A DNA stretch of 64,000 nucleotides from Clostridium puniceum (GCF_002006345.1 NZ_LZZM01000022.1:45022-109021); one strand, 5' to 3'. Positions 28,009-37,770 are shown, numbered from the stretch's first letter. Notes: a model not told the origin generated them from the sequence alone. Numbers and translations are program-made.

Positions 28009-29448
28009 TTATTCAATATCTTGCCCATTAGAAGCAATTACCTTCTTATACCAATAGAAAGAGTCTTTTTTGAAACGGTTAAACGTTCCTTTTCCATAAT
28101 CATCTGCGTCAACGTAAATATATCCATATCTTTTTGACATTTCAGAAGTTGAATTGCTTACAATGTCAATTGGTCCCCATGATGCATAACCGAAAACATC
28201 AACTCCATCTTTAATAGCTTCTCCAAGTTGTTCAATATGTTTTTTTAAGTAGTCAATACGATAACTATCATGTACTGTGCCATTTTCATTAATTTTGTCG
28301 TAAGCTCCTAAACCATTTTCAGCAATAAAGATAGGTTTATGGTATCGATCATATAAATTGTTTAAAGTAATTCTGAATCCCATAGGATCCATAGGCCAAC
28401 CCCATTCGCTATTTTCTAAATATGGATTCTTGATTTGTGCAATCAAATTGCCCGCATCCTTCGTATCAGGATTATATTTGCAAACATATGTCATATAATA
28501 GCTTATAGAAATAAAATCAACACAACCTTCTTTTATTAATTCTAAATCTCCTGGTTCTATATCAATACAGATATTATTCTCTTTGAAGTAACGATCCATA
28601 TAGTATGGATATTCACCTTTAACTTGAACATCAATATAGAAATAATTTAAATGATCTTCAAACATTGATTGATATACATCTAACGGATTAGAAGAATATG
28701 GATATTTTTCTAATCGACAAACCATACATCCTACTTGTAAATCCTTATTAATCGCATGTGCTTCCTTTACAGCTAGTGCAGATGCAACAAACTGGTTATG
28801 TGTACATTGATATTTGAAACTTAGTTCATTTTTAGTGGTTTTCTCAATTAGAGCACCACAGCAACAATACGGGCTCATCAGCACCATGTTAATTTCATTA
28901 AATGTAAGCCAATATTTAACTTTGTTCTGGTATCTTGTGAATACAGTTTTAGCATATTTTTTAAAGCATTCAACAGTTACTCGGCTTTCGAATCCATTAT
29001 AATGTTCAGTTAAATACAACGGAATGTCGTAATGCAATAATGTAACTAATGGTTCAATTCCATATTTATGCAGTTCATCGAATACATCATCATAAAATTT
29101 TAGTCCTTCTTCGTTTGGTCTTTCATCGATTCCATTTGGATAAATTCTAGGCCAAGAAATAGACATTCTAAATACTTTGAATCCCATTTCTGCAAATAAT
29201 TTAATATCCTCTTTATAATGATTATAAAAATCAATTCCTCTACGTTTGGGAAAATTAAATTCTTCTGGATGTTCTTTACGGTATTTTATTTCATCTGCTG
29301 TCACTTCTAAAATTGACTCACCTCTTAACTCTTTTGGAATAAAATTAATCATATCTGTGGTGGCTAGACCTCTCCCTCCCTGATCAAATCCACCTTCTAA
29401 TTGGCAAGCGGCGCTTGCTCCACCCCATAAAAAATTTTTTGAAAACAT
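28009..29448 (-). CDS. bglA: 6-phospho-beta-glucosidase, GH1
   Basis: 479 aa, the usual GH1 size. The acid/base Glu is in YWLTFNEINMV (about 177) and the nucleophile Glu in KPIFIAENGLGAYD (about 375). The N-terminus FLWGGASAACQLEGGFDQGGRG is typical of the phospho-glucosidase branch. It cleaves 6-phospho-beta-glucosides in the cytoplasm. It lies 21 bp downstream of the IIBC transporter and is last in the operon. It has no obvious link to the uronate pathway, so it probably serves a plant aryl-glucoside or cellobiose-type substrate. Confidence 0.95.
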   Translation of the reverse strand: MFSKNFLWGGASAACQLEGGFDQGGRGLATTDMINFIPKELRGESILEVTADEIKYRKEHPEEFNFPKRRGIDFYNHYKEDIKLFAEMGFKVFRMSISWPRIYPNGIDERPNEEGLKFYDDVFDELHKYGIEPLVTLLHYDIPLYLTEHYNGFESRVTVECFKKYAKTVFTRYQNKVKYWLTFNEINMVLMSPYCCCGALIEKTTKNELSFKYQCTHNQFVASALAVKEAHAINKDLQVGCMVCRLEKYPYSSNPLDVYQSMFEDHLNYFYIDVQVKGEYPYYMDRYFKENNICIDIEPGDLELIKEGCVDFISISYYMTYVCKYNPDTKDAGNLIAQIKNPYLENSEWGWPMDPMGFRITLNNLYDRYHKPIFIAENGLGAYDKINENGTVHDSYRIDYLKKHIEQLGEAIKDGVDVFGYASWGPIDIVSNSTSEMSKRYGYIYVDADDYGKGTFNRFKKDSFYWYKKVIASNGQDIE

Positions 29449-29469
29449 TTCTTTCTCCTCCTTATTATA

Positions 29470-30870
29470 TTATTGTTCCTCTGGTTTATACAGAAATATT
29501 GTTAAAATGAATGTTGAAATCATTCCAACAACAACAGCGATAATCATATAAATCAAATTGCTGATACCTTTATCTCCAATAAAAGCAATGAAGCTAAATA
29601 ATGCAAAGCTTCCAGGAAATGCATAGCAATAACACTGAAATATTCCAGCAATTACTCCTCCGATAAAACTTCCTCCCATGACTGCATATAATGGAGTTTT
29701 ATATTTTAATGTAATACCAAACAGAGCAGGCTCACTAACTCCAGCAATAATAGCAGCTACAGAAGCAGAAGATGCATTAGAACGTATAGTTTGGTTTCTA
29801 GTTTTTAGTGCAACAGCAGCACAAGCTGCTCCTTGATTAAAGTTAGGAATAATACTTGCAATACAAATTAATGGATCATAGCCTAATATTGCAAAGTTTT
29901 GTAAAGCAATTGGGGGGAATGCCATGTGCATACCTGTTAAAACAAGTATTGGAACAAGAGCTGTTAAAATACCTAACCCAAAGAAACCTGTTGTATTGTA
30001 TAGCCATTGAAGACCACCAGTTAAATAAGTTCCAATCATTGCTCCCATTGGAGCTAATAACAATAACATTAATGGAGCCATAATCAGAAAAGTCAATAAA
30101 GGTTCTGCAACTGAACGAATTATAGCTGGAGAATATTTAGCAATAATTTTTTCAACTTTTGCACCAATCCATATTGTTAGTATCATCGCAAATACATTAC
30201 TACCATATGATTTTGCTGGAATTGCTAGACCAAAAATAGATCCTCCAGTACCCTCAGAAACCATTGATACAAATGTCGGATGTATTAATACAGCTCCCAA
30301 TGTTATCCCTATTGCCATATTGGCTCCGAATTTTTTTGCTGCATTAGCTCCTACCATAACTGGTAAGAAATAAAACGGAGCATCACTTACAAAAGATAAA
30401 GTAACATATGTTCCGCTTTCAGGCGTAAGAATATTTAATTGAGTCAACACTAAAAGAATAACCTTAATCATTCCACCGCCAATCAATGCGCTAACACAAG
30501 GAGCCACACATCCAGCTATACCATCGAAGATACTACTTATGATTTCTTTAAATTTTTTTTTGTGTTTTGGTGAAGCAGCATCAATTTTTTCATCTATTGA
30601 TTGTTCCTTATTTAGTCCATTTCTTTCGAATATTAAACTATATACATCTGCTACATCTTGCCCAATAATTACTTGTAATTGTCCACTTTGCCACTGGGAT
30701 CCTAATACGCCTTGAATTTTTTCAATTTCTTCTACTTTTGCAAGACTTTGATCTTTTAAATTAAATCTTAATCGAGTTACACAGTGAGTAAAATATTCTA
30801 TATTATCTTTCCCACCAATAAGATTAATAATTTGATTTGATAAATCATCATATTTCTTTTTTGAAGCCAT
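29470..30870 (-). CDS. bglP: PTS beta-glucoside IIBC component
   Basis: About 466 aa from the ATG at 30870 (MASKKKYDDLS), which has AGGAGAG upstream. A frame open to 30942 overlaps the antiterminator hairpin and is not a likely start. The IIB domain (1-90) carries the phospho-Cys in YFTHCVTRLRFNLKD. The IIC domain (about 110-460) has ten or so membrane segments, including GMHMAFPPIALQNFAILGYD and AAIIAGVSEPALFGIT. The IIA domain is absent here and is encoded separately at 31852. Confidence 0.93.
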   Translation of the reverse strand: MASKKKYDDLSNQIINLIGGKDNIEYFTHCVTRLRFNLKDQSLAKVEEIEKIQGVLGSQWQSGQLQVIIGQDVADVYSLIFERNGLNKEQSIDEKIDAASPKHKKKFKEIISSIFDGIAGCVAPCVSALIGGGMIKVILLVLTQLNILTPESGTYVTLSFVSDAPFYFLPVMVGANAAKKFGANMAIGITLGAVLIHPTFVSMVSEGTGGSIFGLAIPAKSYGSNVFAMILTIWIGAKVEKIIAKYSPAIIRSVAEPLLTFLIMAPLMLLLLAPMGAMIGTYLTGGLQWLYNTTGFFGLGILTALVPILVLTGMHMAFPPIALQNFAILGYDPLICIASIIPNFNQGAACAAVALKTRNQTIRSNASSASVAAIIAGVSEPALFGITLKYKTPLYAVMGGSFIGGVIAGIFQCYCYAFPGSFALFSFIAFIGDKGISNLIYMIIAVVVGMISTFILTIFLYKPEEQ

Positions 30871-30940
30871 TTTTTTCTCTCCTTTTCTATATAAAATATA
30901 TACAAACAATAAGATGCGCGCTTTTCTTATTGAATTTGCC

Positions 30941-31013
30941 AAAATAAAACCTCAGCACAAAAACATAAAAACATTTTTTGCACTGAGGTAATGCCCTATT
31001 GGTTACAATCCTC
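30941..31013 (-). promoter_or_regulatory. RAT antiterminator site 2 overlapping terminator, between licT and bglP
   Basis: The minus strand reads GGATTGTAACCAATAGGGCA then TTACCTCAG (31013-30983), a match to the LicT/BglG RNA target. The target overlaps the last codons of licT. It shares ACCTCAG with a terminator stem (30989-30949) that has 15 pairs including two G-U wobbles and a TTTATTTT tail. LicT binding would block the terminator and allow bglP-bglA transcription. Confidence 0.88.
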
Positions 31014-31832
31014 TCTTGAACATAATCGATTTACATGTAATATTAAATACAATAACTCTTCACTACTCGGATTCCACCCAAGATTTTTCATTATATATTT
31101 TTCTATATCCAGAACACACTCATAAGTTTCCGGATATTCATTTTTCAACATTTCAAATGCCTTTTCATTATCACTAGAAATATTTGTATTACTTTCCTGA
31201 CGTTTTAGTAAATATTGCATATGTGATACAAAGCGTGAATAATTAAATCCTTTCCTATCAATATTCAGTTTGGTTTTATGTTCAATAAGTTTGGTAATAT
31301 CAGTAATCACTTGATTTTCATTGATTTTGCTACCTTGGGGCGCTTTTATATTCTCTGCATTAATAAAATGTAATGCAATACTTGCTGCTTCATCTTTTGA
31401 TAAATGTATTTTTTTAATTTTATTAATAAATGCTATTGCTTTTTCTCCAATATCCATTTCAGTTTCATATAAATGTTGGACATCATAGCTAAAAGGCATT
31501 TTGATTATCATGTTTTTGTTATATCTTTGTATTGCAAAATTGATATGATCAGCCAAAGTAAAAACAATGTTCGAATTAATTTCATTCATGATTCTCCCTT
31601 TAGAATAATCGACAATCTTCGCTGATATTTCAAAAATATCCTCTGGTATTTCATTTAATAATCCTAAGTATTTCAGATTTACATTGTAATAAGTATGTTT
31701 AATCTTACTCATATCATTTAATTCATAAGGAGTTTTAGGAAATCCAATTCCATTTCCAAAGGCAATTAATTCATTTCCATTGTTGTCCAAGCACTTAACG
31801 ACATTATTGTTAATTTTCTTAATTACCCTCAT
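30996..31832 (-). CDS. licT: LicT/BglG-family transcription antiterminator
   Basis: 278 aa from the ATG at 31832 (MRVIKKINNNVVKCLDNNG), preceded by AAGGAGG. An upstream TTG frame overlaps the IIA stop and is less likely. The CAT RNA-binding domain (1-55) contains IAFGNGIGFPKTPYELND. PRD1 follows, with ITFALADHINFAIQRY-like sequence (here VFTLADHINFAIQRY), and then PRD2 with LIEHKTKLNIDRKGFNYSRF and YLILHVNRLC. It binds the two RAT hairpins in this operon. PTS phosphorylation of its PRDs tunes the response. Confidence 0.93.
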   Translation of the reverse strand: MRVIKKINNNVVKCLDNNGNELIAFGNGIGFPKTPYELNDMSKIKHTYYNVNLKYLGLLNEIPEDIFEISAKIVDYSKGRIMNEINSNIVFTLADHINFAIQRYNKNMIIKMPFSYDVQHLYETEMDIGEKAIAFINKIKKIHLSKDEAASIALHFINAENIKAPQGSKINENQVITDITKLIEHKTKLNIDRKGFNYSRFVSHMQYLLKRQESNTNISSDNEKAFEMLKNEYPETYECVLDIEKYIMKNLGWNPSSEELLYLILHVNRLCSREDCNQ

Positions 31833-31851
31833 ACCATTGACCTCCTTGTCT

Positions 31852-32331
31852 TCATTCAAATGATATTACCACATCTATGCCCATTGTAACATCTTTTCTG
31901 GGATTTTTTATATTAAATTTGTATTCTGATCCATTTGTAATAATCATAGGTGTTGTAAGGTCTATATCTGATTTCTGCATAACTTTTCTATCGATTTTAA
32001 TAATAGGATCACCTTTCTTAACCTGGTCTCCCTCTTTTGCTAGTTTTGTAAATCCATTTCCATTAAGGTTTACAGTATCAAGACCAATATGAACAAGGAT
32101 TTCTGCTCCATTTTCTGCTTTAATTCCAAATGCATGAAGTGTATTGGCAATCATAGTAAGTTTACCATTGCAAGGAGCACATACTGTATCTTCTGAAAAA
32201 GAAAATGCAATTCCATTTCCCATCATTTTTGAGGAAAAAATTTTATCTCGTACATATTCCAGATCAATACATTTACCACTTACAGGTGAATATAACAGTA
32301 ATTTCTTTTTCTTTTTAAAAAAGTCTATCAT
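31852..32331 (-). CDS. PTS IIA component, glucose-type (Crr-like)
   Basis: 159 aa. This is the EIIA-Glc fold, with the active His in AEILVHIGLDTVNLNG (about 90) and KMMGNGIAFSFSEDTVCAPC. It donates phosphate to the IIBC protein encoded downstream. As a stand-alone first gene of the operon it replaces the IIA domain normally fused to BglP. Its stop is followed directly by the licT ribosome site. Confidence 0.93.
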   Translation of the reverse strand: MIDFFKKKKKLLLYSPVSGKCIDLEYVRDKIFSSKMMGNGIAFSFSEDTVCAPCNGKLTMIANTLHAFGIKAENGAEILVHIGLDTVNLNGNGFTKLAKEGDQVKKGDPIIKIDRKVMQKSDIDLTTPMIITNGSEYKFNIKNPRKDVTMGIDVVISFE

Positions 32332-32350
32332 AATTCTCTTCCTTTCTAAA

Positions 32351-32424
32351 ACAAAAACTCTCTTGAATGATTACATAAAACAGCTTATCTGTCTTAGGTA
32401 ATGCCTCCAAGAGAGTAACAATCC
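32351..32424 (-). promoter_or_regulatory. RAT antiterminator site 1 overlapping leader terminator
   Basis: The minus-strand leader reads GGATTGTTACTCTCTTGGAG then GCATTACCTAA (32424-32394), a near-consensus LicT target. Part of it pairs in the alternative terminator stem ACTCTCTTG (32416-32408)/CAAGAGAGT (32365-32357) with the tail TTTTTGTTTT. This is the standard bgl-type control point before the first gene. Confidence 0.93.
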
Positions 32425-32443
32425 TATTTATATTTACAAATAA

Positions 32444-32472
32444 ATTTTAACACCTATTTAAAACGTTGTCAA
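32444..32472 (-). promoter_or_regulatory. Sigma-A promoter of the beta-glucoside operon with candidate cre
   Basis: The minus strand has -35 TTGACA (32472-32467), exactly 17 bases, then -10 TAAAAT (32449-32444). The spacer begins ACGTTTTAA, so TTGACAACGTTTTAA also resembles a CcpA cre site with two mismatches. Upstream (32473-32804) nothing else is visible apart from a slightly GC-richer patch near 32645. Confidence 0.75.
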
Positions 32473-32804
32473 ATATTTTTTGGGCTTTTTAAATAAAAAA
32501 AGTTGTGTGAGAATCTCTAAGTTTTATGGATAGGAAAGTTTTTTGTGAATGAGTATAATAGTTTTGTGCTGCTTTGATTATAAAATTTTTGAAGTTGTTA
32601 AAATTACATTTACTAAATTAAATTCAAATATTAAAAATGCTAAATGCCGATCGCGCAATCATGCAGACGAGCAAATAGTTTCCTAATATATATTTTTTAT
32701 TAGTTATCCACAGATTGGTCAAGAATATAATTTCCTCGCATTAGAAATACTATAATATATACGAATATTTCGTTTTATAATATGCAAATCTAACTAGTGA
32801 AAAT

Positions 32805-33117
32805 TTAATATTTGAATAGGGATATTGATGTTAATTTCCTTGGATCATCCGCATACCCACTCTTTAGACTGTCATAACTATACCAAGGATCTTTTGGAGC
32901 TATTAACTCTTCTCTCATATTCTCAATAATGTCCTTGGTTAATCCAACATCATGGTGTTTAAATCCACTTGCGTCAATCACCTCATTAATCGTTGGTTGA
33001 TAAGTAGTTATAACTGGCTGGATTCTGCTACATTTATTTTAACTTTAAAAGGTAAAATCATTGCAATAATACCAGTTTAAATGTATTCTCAAAATTTAAT
33101 TTGTTTGTAAACCTCAT
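32805..33117 (-). pseudogene. Relic of a third secreted lyase (N-terminus only, frameshifted)
   Basis: From the ATG at 33117 the minus strand reads MRFTNKLNFENTFKLVLL. It then changes frame to AMILPFKVKINVAESS (rest of a signal peptide) and again to INEVIDASGFKHHDVGLTKD, IIENMREELIAPKDPWYSYD, and stops at 32805. This aligns well with residues about 45-110 of the lyase at 37845 (SESVDASGFKHPGIGLTKD, PWYSYYKE). It is a truncated, frame-broken paralogue and still has its own sigma-54-like promoter 45 bp upstream. Confidence 0.88.
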
Positions 33118-33160
33118 TTTATTACCTTAATGTTTACTATCTATTCTTCTATTATTTATT

Positions 33161-33191
33161 AACAATTATTATGTCAACTTTTATCGACACT
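33161..33191 (-). promoter_or_regulatory. Degenerate sigma-54 promoter C with AGTGTC box, before the relic lyase
   Basis: The minus strand reads TTGACATAATAATTGT: both critical dinucleotides (GG to GA, GC to GT) have changed by one base. AGTGTC (33191-33186) is kept, 9 bases before TGAC. It looks like an old promoter decaying with its gene. A further box AGTGTCTAAA lies at 33328-33319. Confidence 0.75.
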
Positions 33192-33328
33192 ATGACAGCA
33201 TTTACAAACAAGCAATAAAATTGTGATTTTTAAAATACGCTCTTTAGGTCCATTTTATTCTTTTTTGATCCCTTTGTTTAATTTACTATATTTTTAATAC
33301 ATCTAAATCATATATGACTTTAGACACT

Positions 33329-33375
33329 ATTGAAGACTAGCATATGAATAATTCATTCCCATACTAGTCTTCAAT
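33329..33375 (-). terminator. Hairpin after the GH36 gene
   Basis: Perfect 12-bp arms, ATTGAAGACTAG and CTAGTCTTCAAT, with a 22-base loop. On the minus strand the tail is AGTGTCTAAAG, so the U-run is weak. The tail doubles as a GTGTC box. The 33376-33470 spacer carries another short stem, GTGCTGAAGCAC with TTTTTT on the plus strand. Confidence 0.5.
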
Positions 33376-33470
33376 AATGTCTTCTACTTCTTATACAATT
33401 TCTCTTTTAAACTTATAAATGTCTCACTTAAGAAATTCATAATTGTGCTGAAGCACTTTTTTATAGGTGC

Positions 33471-35672
33471 TTATTTTTCACATATACTGATTTTTTTCAA
33501 AACCCATTGCTTTGATGTATAATCACCTTTAAGCACTGGTATATATAAGCCAACATACATTAATTCATCTCCACCTAAAATAATGTCCTCACCTAATATT
33601 TCATATTGGGCATCACATTCCAAACCAACTAATTTTAATGGTTTATCTTCCTTATTAGGTTCTACATATTGTTTTACGTAGCTTACTATAGCCTCAGATT
33701 TATCTCTAGATATACTCATCCACGCTGCTTCACTATCTTCAAATGGACTTAGTAATCTATAGAAATCACCAAATTGAACTGTTTCTCTTATTTCTTTATA
33801 TAATTTAATTTGTTCTTTAATTATATTCTTCACTTCTTTACTTAATTTTGTCACATCAAGTTCATAACCAAAATTTCCTGTCATGGCTACTACTCCTCTT
33901 GTTTCTATAGGAGTATTTCTTCCTACTTGATGATTTGGAATTTCTGATACATGGCATCCTATTGATACAGTTGGATAAACTAATGATGTACCAAATTGTA
34001 TCTTTAATCTTTCTATGGCATCTGTATCATCACTTGTCCAAGTTTGTGGCATATAGTAGAGCATTCCTGGATCAAATCTTCCACCGCCTCCAGCACAACT
34101 TTCAAATAATACATCAGGAAATCTAGTTATTATTTCTTCAAGGATTCTATATAATCCCAACATATACCTATGAGCTGTTTCCCTTTGTCTTTTAGCTGGT
34201 AATCCTTTCGAACCTATATCCATCATATTTCTATTCATATCCCATTTAACATAAGAAATTGATGCTAAATTTAACACATTGCTTACTGCTTCTATTACAT
34301 AATCACATACTTCTTTTCTAGATAAATCTAATACAAGTTGATTTCTAGCTTCTGATTTAAGTCTGCCTGGAACATGAATACACCAATCATCATGTTCTTT
34401 ATAAAGTTCACTATTAGGAGAAATCATTTCTGGTTCAAACCAAAGTCCAAATTTTAAACCCATCTTATTAATCTCTGATGCTAAACTAGTTAAACCGCTC
34501 TTTAATTTCTTTTCATTAACAAACCAATCGCCAAGAGAACTTGTATCATCATTCCTATTTCCAAACCAGCCGTCATCTAAAACAAAAAGTTCTATTCCAA
34601 GTTCACTAGCTTCTTTAGCAATTTCTTTTATTTTTCTTTCGTTAAAATCAAAATAAGTAGCTTCCCAATTATTTATAAGAATTGGTCTCACTACATCTCT
34701 ATATTTACCTCTGCATAGTCTATTCTTATATAAATTCTGATAAATATGTGACATGCCGGTTATTCCATTTGGCGAATAAACCATTACTGCCTCTGGAGTT
34801 TGAAATCCTTCTTCTGGTTCTAATACCCAATTAAAATCAAAAGGATTTATTCCAATTTGAACCCTAGTGTTACTATGCATATCAACTTCTATGTTTCCTA
34901 AATAATTACCACTATACACAAGATTCACTGCATAGACATCTCCATTTGTTTCTGTAGTTTCCTTTCTTACCAAAGATATAAAGGGATTTGTTCCATGACC
35001 GCTTGCACCTCTTCTACTTTCAGTAGATTGGCTGCCTTGTGTAATTTTATTTCTAATAATACACCTTTCTCTGGCCCAAGCTCCACCTAGATGTAACATT
35101 TCAAATTTATCACTATTAAAATCAACATTTGCACTAAGAGCTCTTAATATCCTGACCTCTTCTTTTCCTTCATTTATTAACTCAACAGATCTAGTTATTG
35201 CATCAAAATTTTCAAATACGCTATATGTAAGAATAACTTTAATTTTTTTTAATTCATCTATTAAGTGTATTTCTAAAGTTGTTGCTTCATTATTACTTTC
35301 AACATATGTTGCAGGTAATCCATTAAGCGCTTTCTTACCTTTATAAATTTTATAATGTGCATATCTTAAATTTGTTGTAGTTGAACCATCTTCAAACTGT
35401 AATTCAAAAGCTGGCACTCTTAAGTCTGTATTTCCATAACTCGGATATTCTTGTGGTACTAACTCTAATTTAAATTCTTTTATGTTATCCGTATTACTTA
35501 TATAACTCGCTCTCTTTCTCTTATCTATAATATAACTTAAACTATTGCTATTTAATTTTCTTCCCCAATATAAATGGGCAACATGACCTGTTTTCAATAC
35601 TTTCAAAGCATAGCTGGTTTTTTCAGATTTTATGTGAAATATTTTTGAATTTTTTTCGAAAATAATTGGCAT
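33471..35672 (-). CDS. Alpha-galactosidase, GH36
   Basis: 733 aa from the ATG at 35672 (MPIIFEKNSK), with GGAG 8 bases upstream. The size matches full-length clostridial GH36 enzymes. The nucleophile Asp is in SYVKWDMNRNM (about 470) and the acid/base Asp in TSDDTDAIERL (about 540). Also visible are ELFVLDDGWFG and FESCAGGGGRFDPGMLYYMP. There is no signal peptide, so it acts in the cytoplasm on imported alpha-galactosides. It is cotranscribed with GH127 upstream (46-bp gap), probably from sigma-54 promoter D. Confidence 0.95.
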   Translation of the reverse strand: MPIIFEKNSKIFHIKSEKTSYALKVLKTGHVAHLYWGRKLNSNSLSYIIDKRKRASYISNTDNIKEFKLELVPQEYPSYGNTDLRVPAFELQFEDGSTTTNLRYAHYKIYKGKKALNGLPATYVESNNEATTLEIHLIDELKKIKVILTYSVFENFDAITRSVELINEGKEEVRILRALSANVDFNSDKFEMLHLGGAWARERCIIRNKITQGSQSTESRRGASGHGTNPFISLVRKETTETNGDVYAVNLVYSGNYLGNIEVDMHSNTRVQIGINPFDFNWVLEPEEGFQTPEAVMVYSPNGITGMSHIYQNLYKNRLCRGKYRDVVRPILINNWEATYFDFNERKIKEIAKEASELGIELFVLDDGWFGNRNDDTSSLGDWFVNEKKLKSGLTSLASEINKMGLKFGLWFEPEMISPNSELYKEHDDWCIHVPGRLKSEARNQLVLDLSRKEVCDYVIEAVSNVLNLASISYVKWDMNRNMMDIGSKGLPAKRQRETAHRYMLGLYRILEEIITRFPDVLFESCAGGGGRFDPGMLYYMPQTWTSDDTDAIERLKIQFGTSLVYPTVSIGCHVSEIPNHQVGRNTPIETRGVVAMTGNFGYELDVTKLSKEVKNIIKEQIKLYKEIRETVQFGDFYRLLSPFEDSEAAWMSISRDKSEAIVSYVKQYVEPNKEDKPLKLVGLECDAQYEILGEDIILGGDELMYVGLYIPVLKGDYTSKQWVLKKISICEK

Positions 35673-35718
35673 TTTCCCATCTCCATTCAATAACGCTTTT
35701 ACATATCAGTCACGAATC

Positions 35719-37527
35719 TTATGACTGTATTACATATGCTCCACTACCATCTTCAGCCTTACTAAAGTTTCTTTTAATATTTCTAATTTTTTTATTATTT
35801 ATATAAACTGTATATTTTTCATCTTCTACTCTAAATAATGGAATAAATTTAATGCTTGAATTATTTATAACACTAAAAGTTAATTCCTCATCATTAGTTT
35901 TACTTAAAACTAAATTAATATTTTCATTATTTATTTCTCCAATATATTCTTCACTTCCAAGTTCGGCCAATAATATAGGTCCATACATTATTGCTACAAC
36001 ACCATCACATCCTAGTAATGGAACCAAATGAAGTTTAGCTTCTATTTCTACATTGATAATGTCATTATTATTAAACGTATATTCAATAATAATAAATCCA
36101 TCCTTTTTTATAATTTCTACTGATTTATCATTAATACTTATTTTTTTCACATTATGCTCTTTAAATATAAATTTGCAGAATTTAGGCCTTTCTGCTGTTA
36201 TTGTAAATGAAGCTTTAAGTGAATTAGGATAATCTGTATGCTGAGTAATAGTCATGTTTTTTTCTATCCAATTAACTTTTGACTCAACGAATAAATTAAT
36301 AAGCAATGAATCTTTATCCTTAAAATAAATATTTTTTTGTACTTCACTCATAGCTTCTATACCTGATCCTGTACAACACCAAAAAGTTTCATATAATGTA
36401 CTGAATATCTTTTTTGCACCTGTTCCCATAGGTTGATGATATTGCGATAAACCTGTTTTTGAGCTGGCACTGTTTAATACTGAATTGTATTTTAATATTT
36501 CAATATGATCTAAATACTTTATATCATTAGTCCATTTAAAGAAATCTTCTGCTATTTTTTCTGTATTATGGCTACAGCAGCTTTCACTTTCTCCGCCAGT
36601 AAGCTTGTCTGTTAAATCACTATATTTACCCCAATGTTCAGCTTTTTGAGAGCATCTGCCTTCAATAAATAGCGATGCTTTTGAACTACTGCTTCCATTT
36701 GCAAAAGTTCTTCCAAGAAGAAATTCATAAAAATTTTCTACTGCTGTTTTAAAACGCTCTTCTTTTGTAATATTATAACGGTGCATTGCAGCTGTAATCA
36801 TTGGCAAATGGGTGTTAGCATGAAGATTATCTAGTAAATCCAGCCCTTTTTCTAAGTTTCCTGTAAAGTATTCTCTATCAAATAGTTTTGCTAATTCTAA
36901 GATTTTCTCATCTTTATTTATTTCATATATGCTATATAATACATCGCCAATACCTCCAAATTCATTCTTTGGATTTAATCTGACGGGTCTTAATATGTTG
37001 TCAATCTTCCAATAAGACAATTTAGAGAACCTATTATAGATATAATTAGCTAAATTTTCTACAAGCTTTAGAGCTTTCTCATTTCCAATAAATTCATATG
37101 CATCAACTAATCCTTGTAGTATTTTGTGTAATGTATAATAAGGAGCCCAAACGTTACGATCTTCTTCTAACTCCAAAGTATCCATTACATTTTCTTCAAA
37201 TGCACTTAAATAGCCATTAGGTTTAGCACATTCTTCAAAAATATCTACTATAACATTTGCTTTTTCTTTTAATTCATCATCTCCATCGCTAAAAGCAAAT
37301 TGCGAACAAGCCGATAAAAAGTGTCCCACAAAATGCCCTCTAAGACTACAATCTTCTGCTTCCCATCCTCCTAGTGGCACCGCTGTCGACTCAATACCTG
37401 CATTTTTTCTAAGTGTATGCATTAGCCTGTTTATATCAAATTCTTTAATATATTGCTTAACTAATTCTCTTCTACTGCGAAAATATTTATCACCAAGTTT
37501 TACTTCATTCATTTTAAATTGTTCCAT
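35719..37527 (-). CDS. GH127-type beta-L-arabinofuranosidase
   Basis: 602 aa, cytoplasmic. The DUF1680/GH127 signature cysteines and Glu are present: GGESESCCSHNTEKIAEDFF and ETFWCCTGSGIEAMSEVQKN. The N-terminus has PLGGWEAEDCSLRGHFVGHFLSA. The zinc-coordinating Cys residues typical of the family are consistent with these motifs. The family removes terminal beta-L-arabinofuranose, as on plant arabinans and glycoproteins. It lies in an operon with GH36, and a sigma-54 promoter sits about 77 bp before the ATG. GH146 is an alternative label. Confidence 0.88.
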   Translation of the reverse strand: MEQFKMNEVKLGDKYFRSRRELVKQYIKEFDINRLMHTLRKNAGIESTAVPLGGWEAEDCSLRGHFVGHFLSACSQFAFSDGDDELKEKANVIVDIFEECAKPNGYLSAFEENVMDTLELEEDRNVWAPYYTLHKILQGLVDAYEFIGNEKALKLVENLANYIYNRFSKLSYWKIDNILRPVRLNPKNEFGGIGDVLYSIYEINKDEKILELAKLFDREYFTGNLEKGLDLLDNLHANTHLPMITAAMHRYNITKEERFKTAVENFYEFLLGRTFANGSSSSKASLFIEGRCSQKAEHWGKYSDLTDKLTGGESESCCSHNTEKIAEDFFKWTNDIKYLDHIEILKYNSVLNSASSKTGLSQYHQPMGTGAKKIFSTLYETFWCCTGSGIEAMSEVQKNIYFKDKDSLLINLFVESKVNWIEKNMTITQHTDYPNSLKASFTITAERPKFCKFIFKEHNVKKISINDKSVEIIKKDGFIIIEYTFNNNDIINVEIEAKLHLVPLLGCDGVVAIMYGPILLAELGSEEYIGEINNENINLVLSKTNDEELTFSVINNSSIKFIPLFRVEDEKYTVYINNKKIRNIKRNFSKAEDGSGAYVIQS

Positions 37528-37603
37528 AAATGATTTCCTCCCTTATACATGATTTAATTCACAATCTTAATGATATCTTATTCCTATAATCAAATATTTT
37601 AAC

Positions 37604-37634
37604 AGCAATTATTGTGCCAAATTTTTTCGACACT
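37604..37634 (-). promoter_or_regulatory. Sigma-54 promoter D with AGTGTC box, before GH127-GH36
   Basis: The minus strand reads TTTGGCACAATAATTGC, with GG and GC 10 bases apart and the preferred TGGCAC core. AGTGTC (37634-37629) lies 9 bases before TGGC. The predicted leader to the ATG at 37527 is about 66 bases. A hairpin TAATTAG/CTAATTA with inner GGTT/AACC lies upstream at 37723-37752. Confidence 0.9.
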
Positions 37635-37770
37635 ATTATTTAATATACACAACACTTGTAAAAAATCACATAAATTAAATATGCAATTTTAAAATATGTA
37701 ACTTATGAGCCCTTTATAAATCTAATTAGGGTTGCTCAGTAACCCCTAATTAATAACCTGTAGTTTTCAC

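Noticed and set aside
29470..30942. Longer start for bglP at 30942
   Set aside because: It would run through the RAT/terminator hairpin. The ATG at 30870 has a good ribosome site and gives the normal IIB N-terminus.
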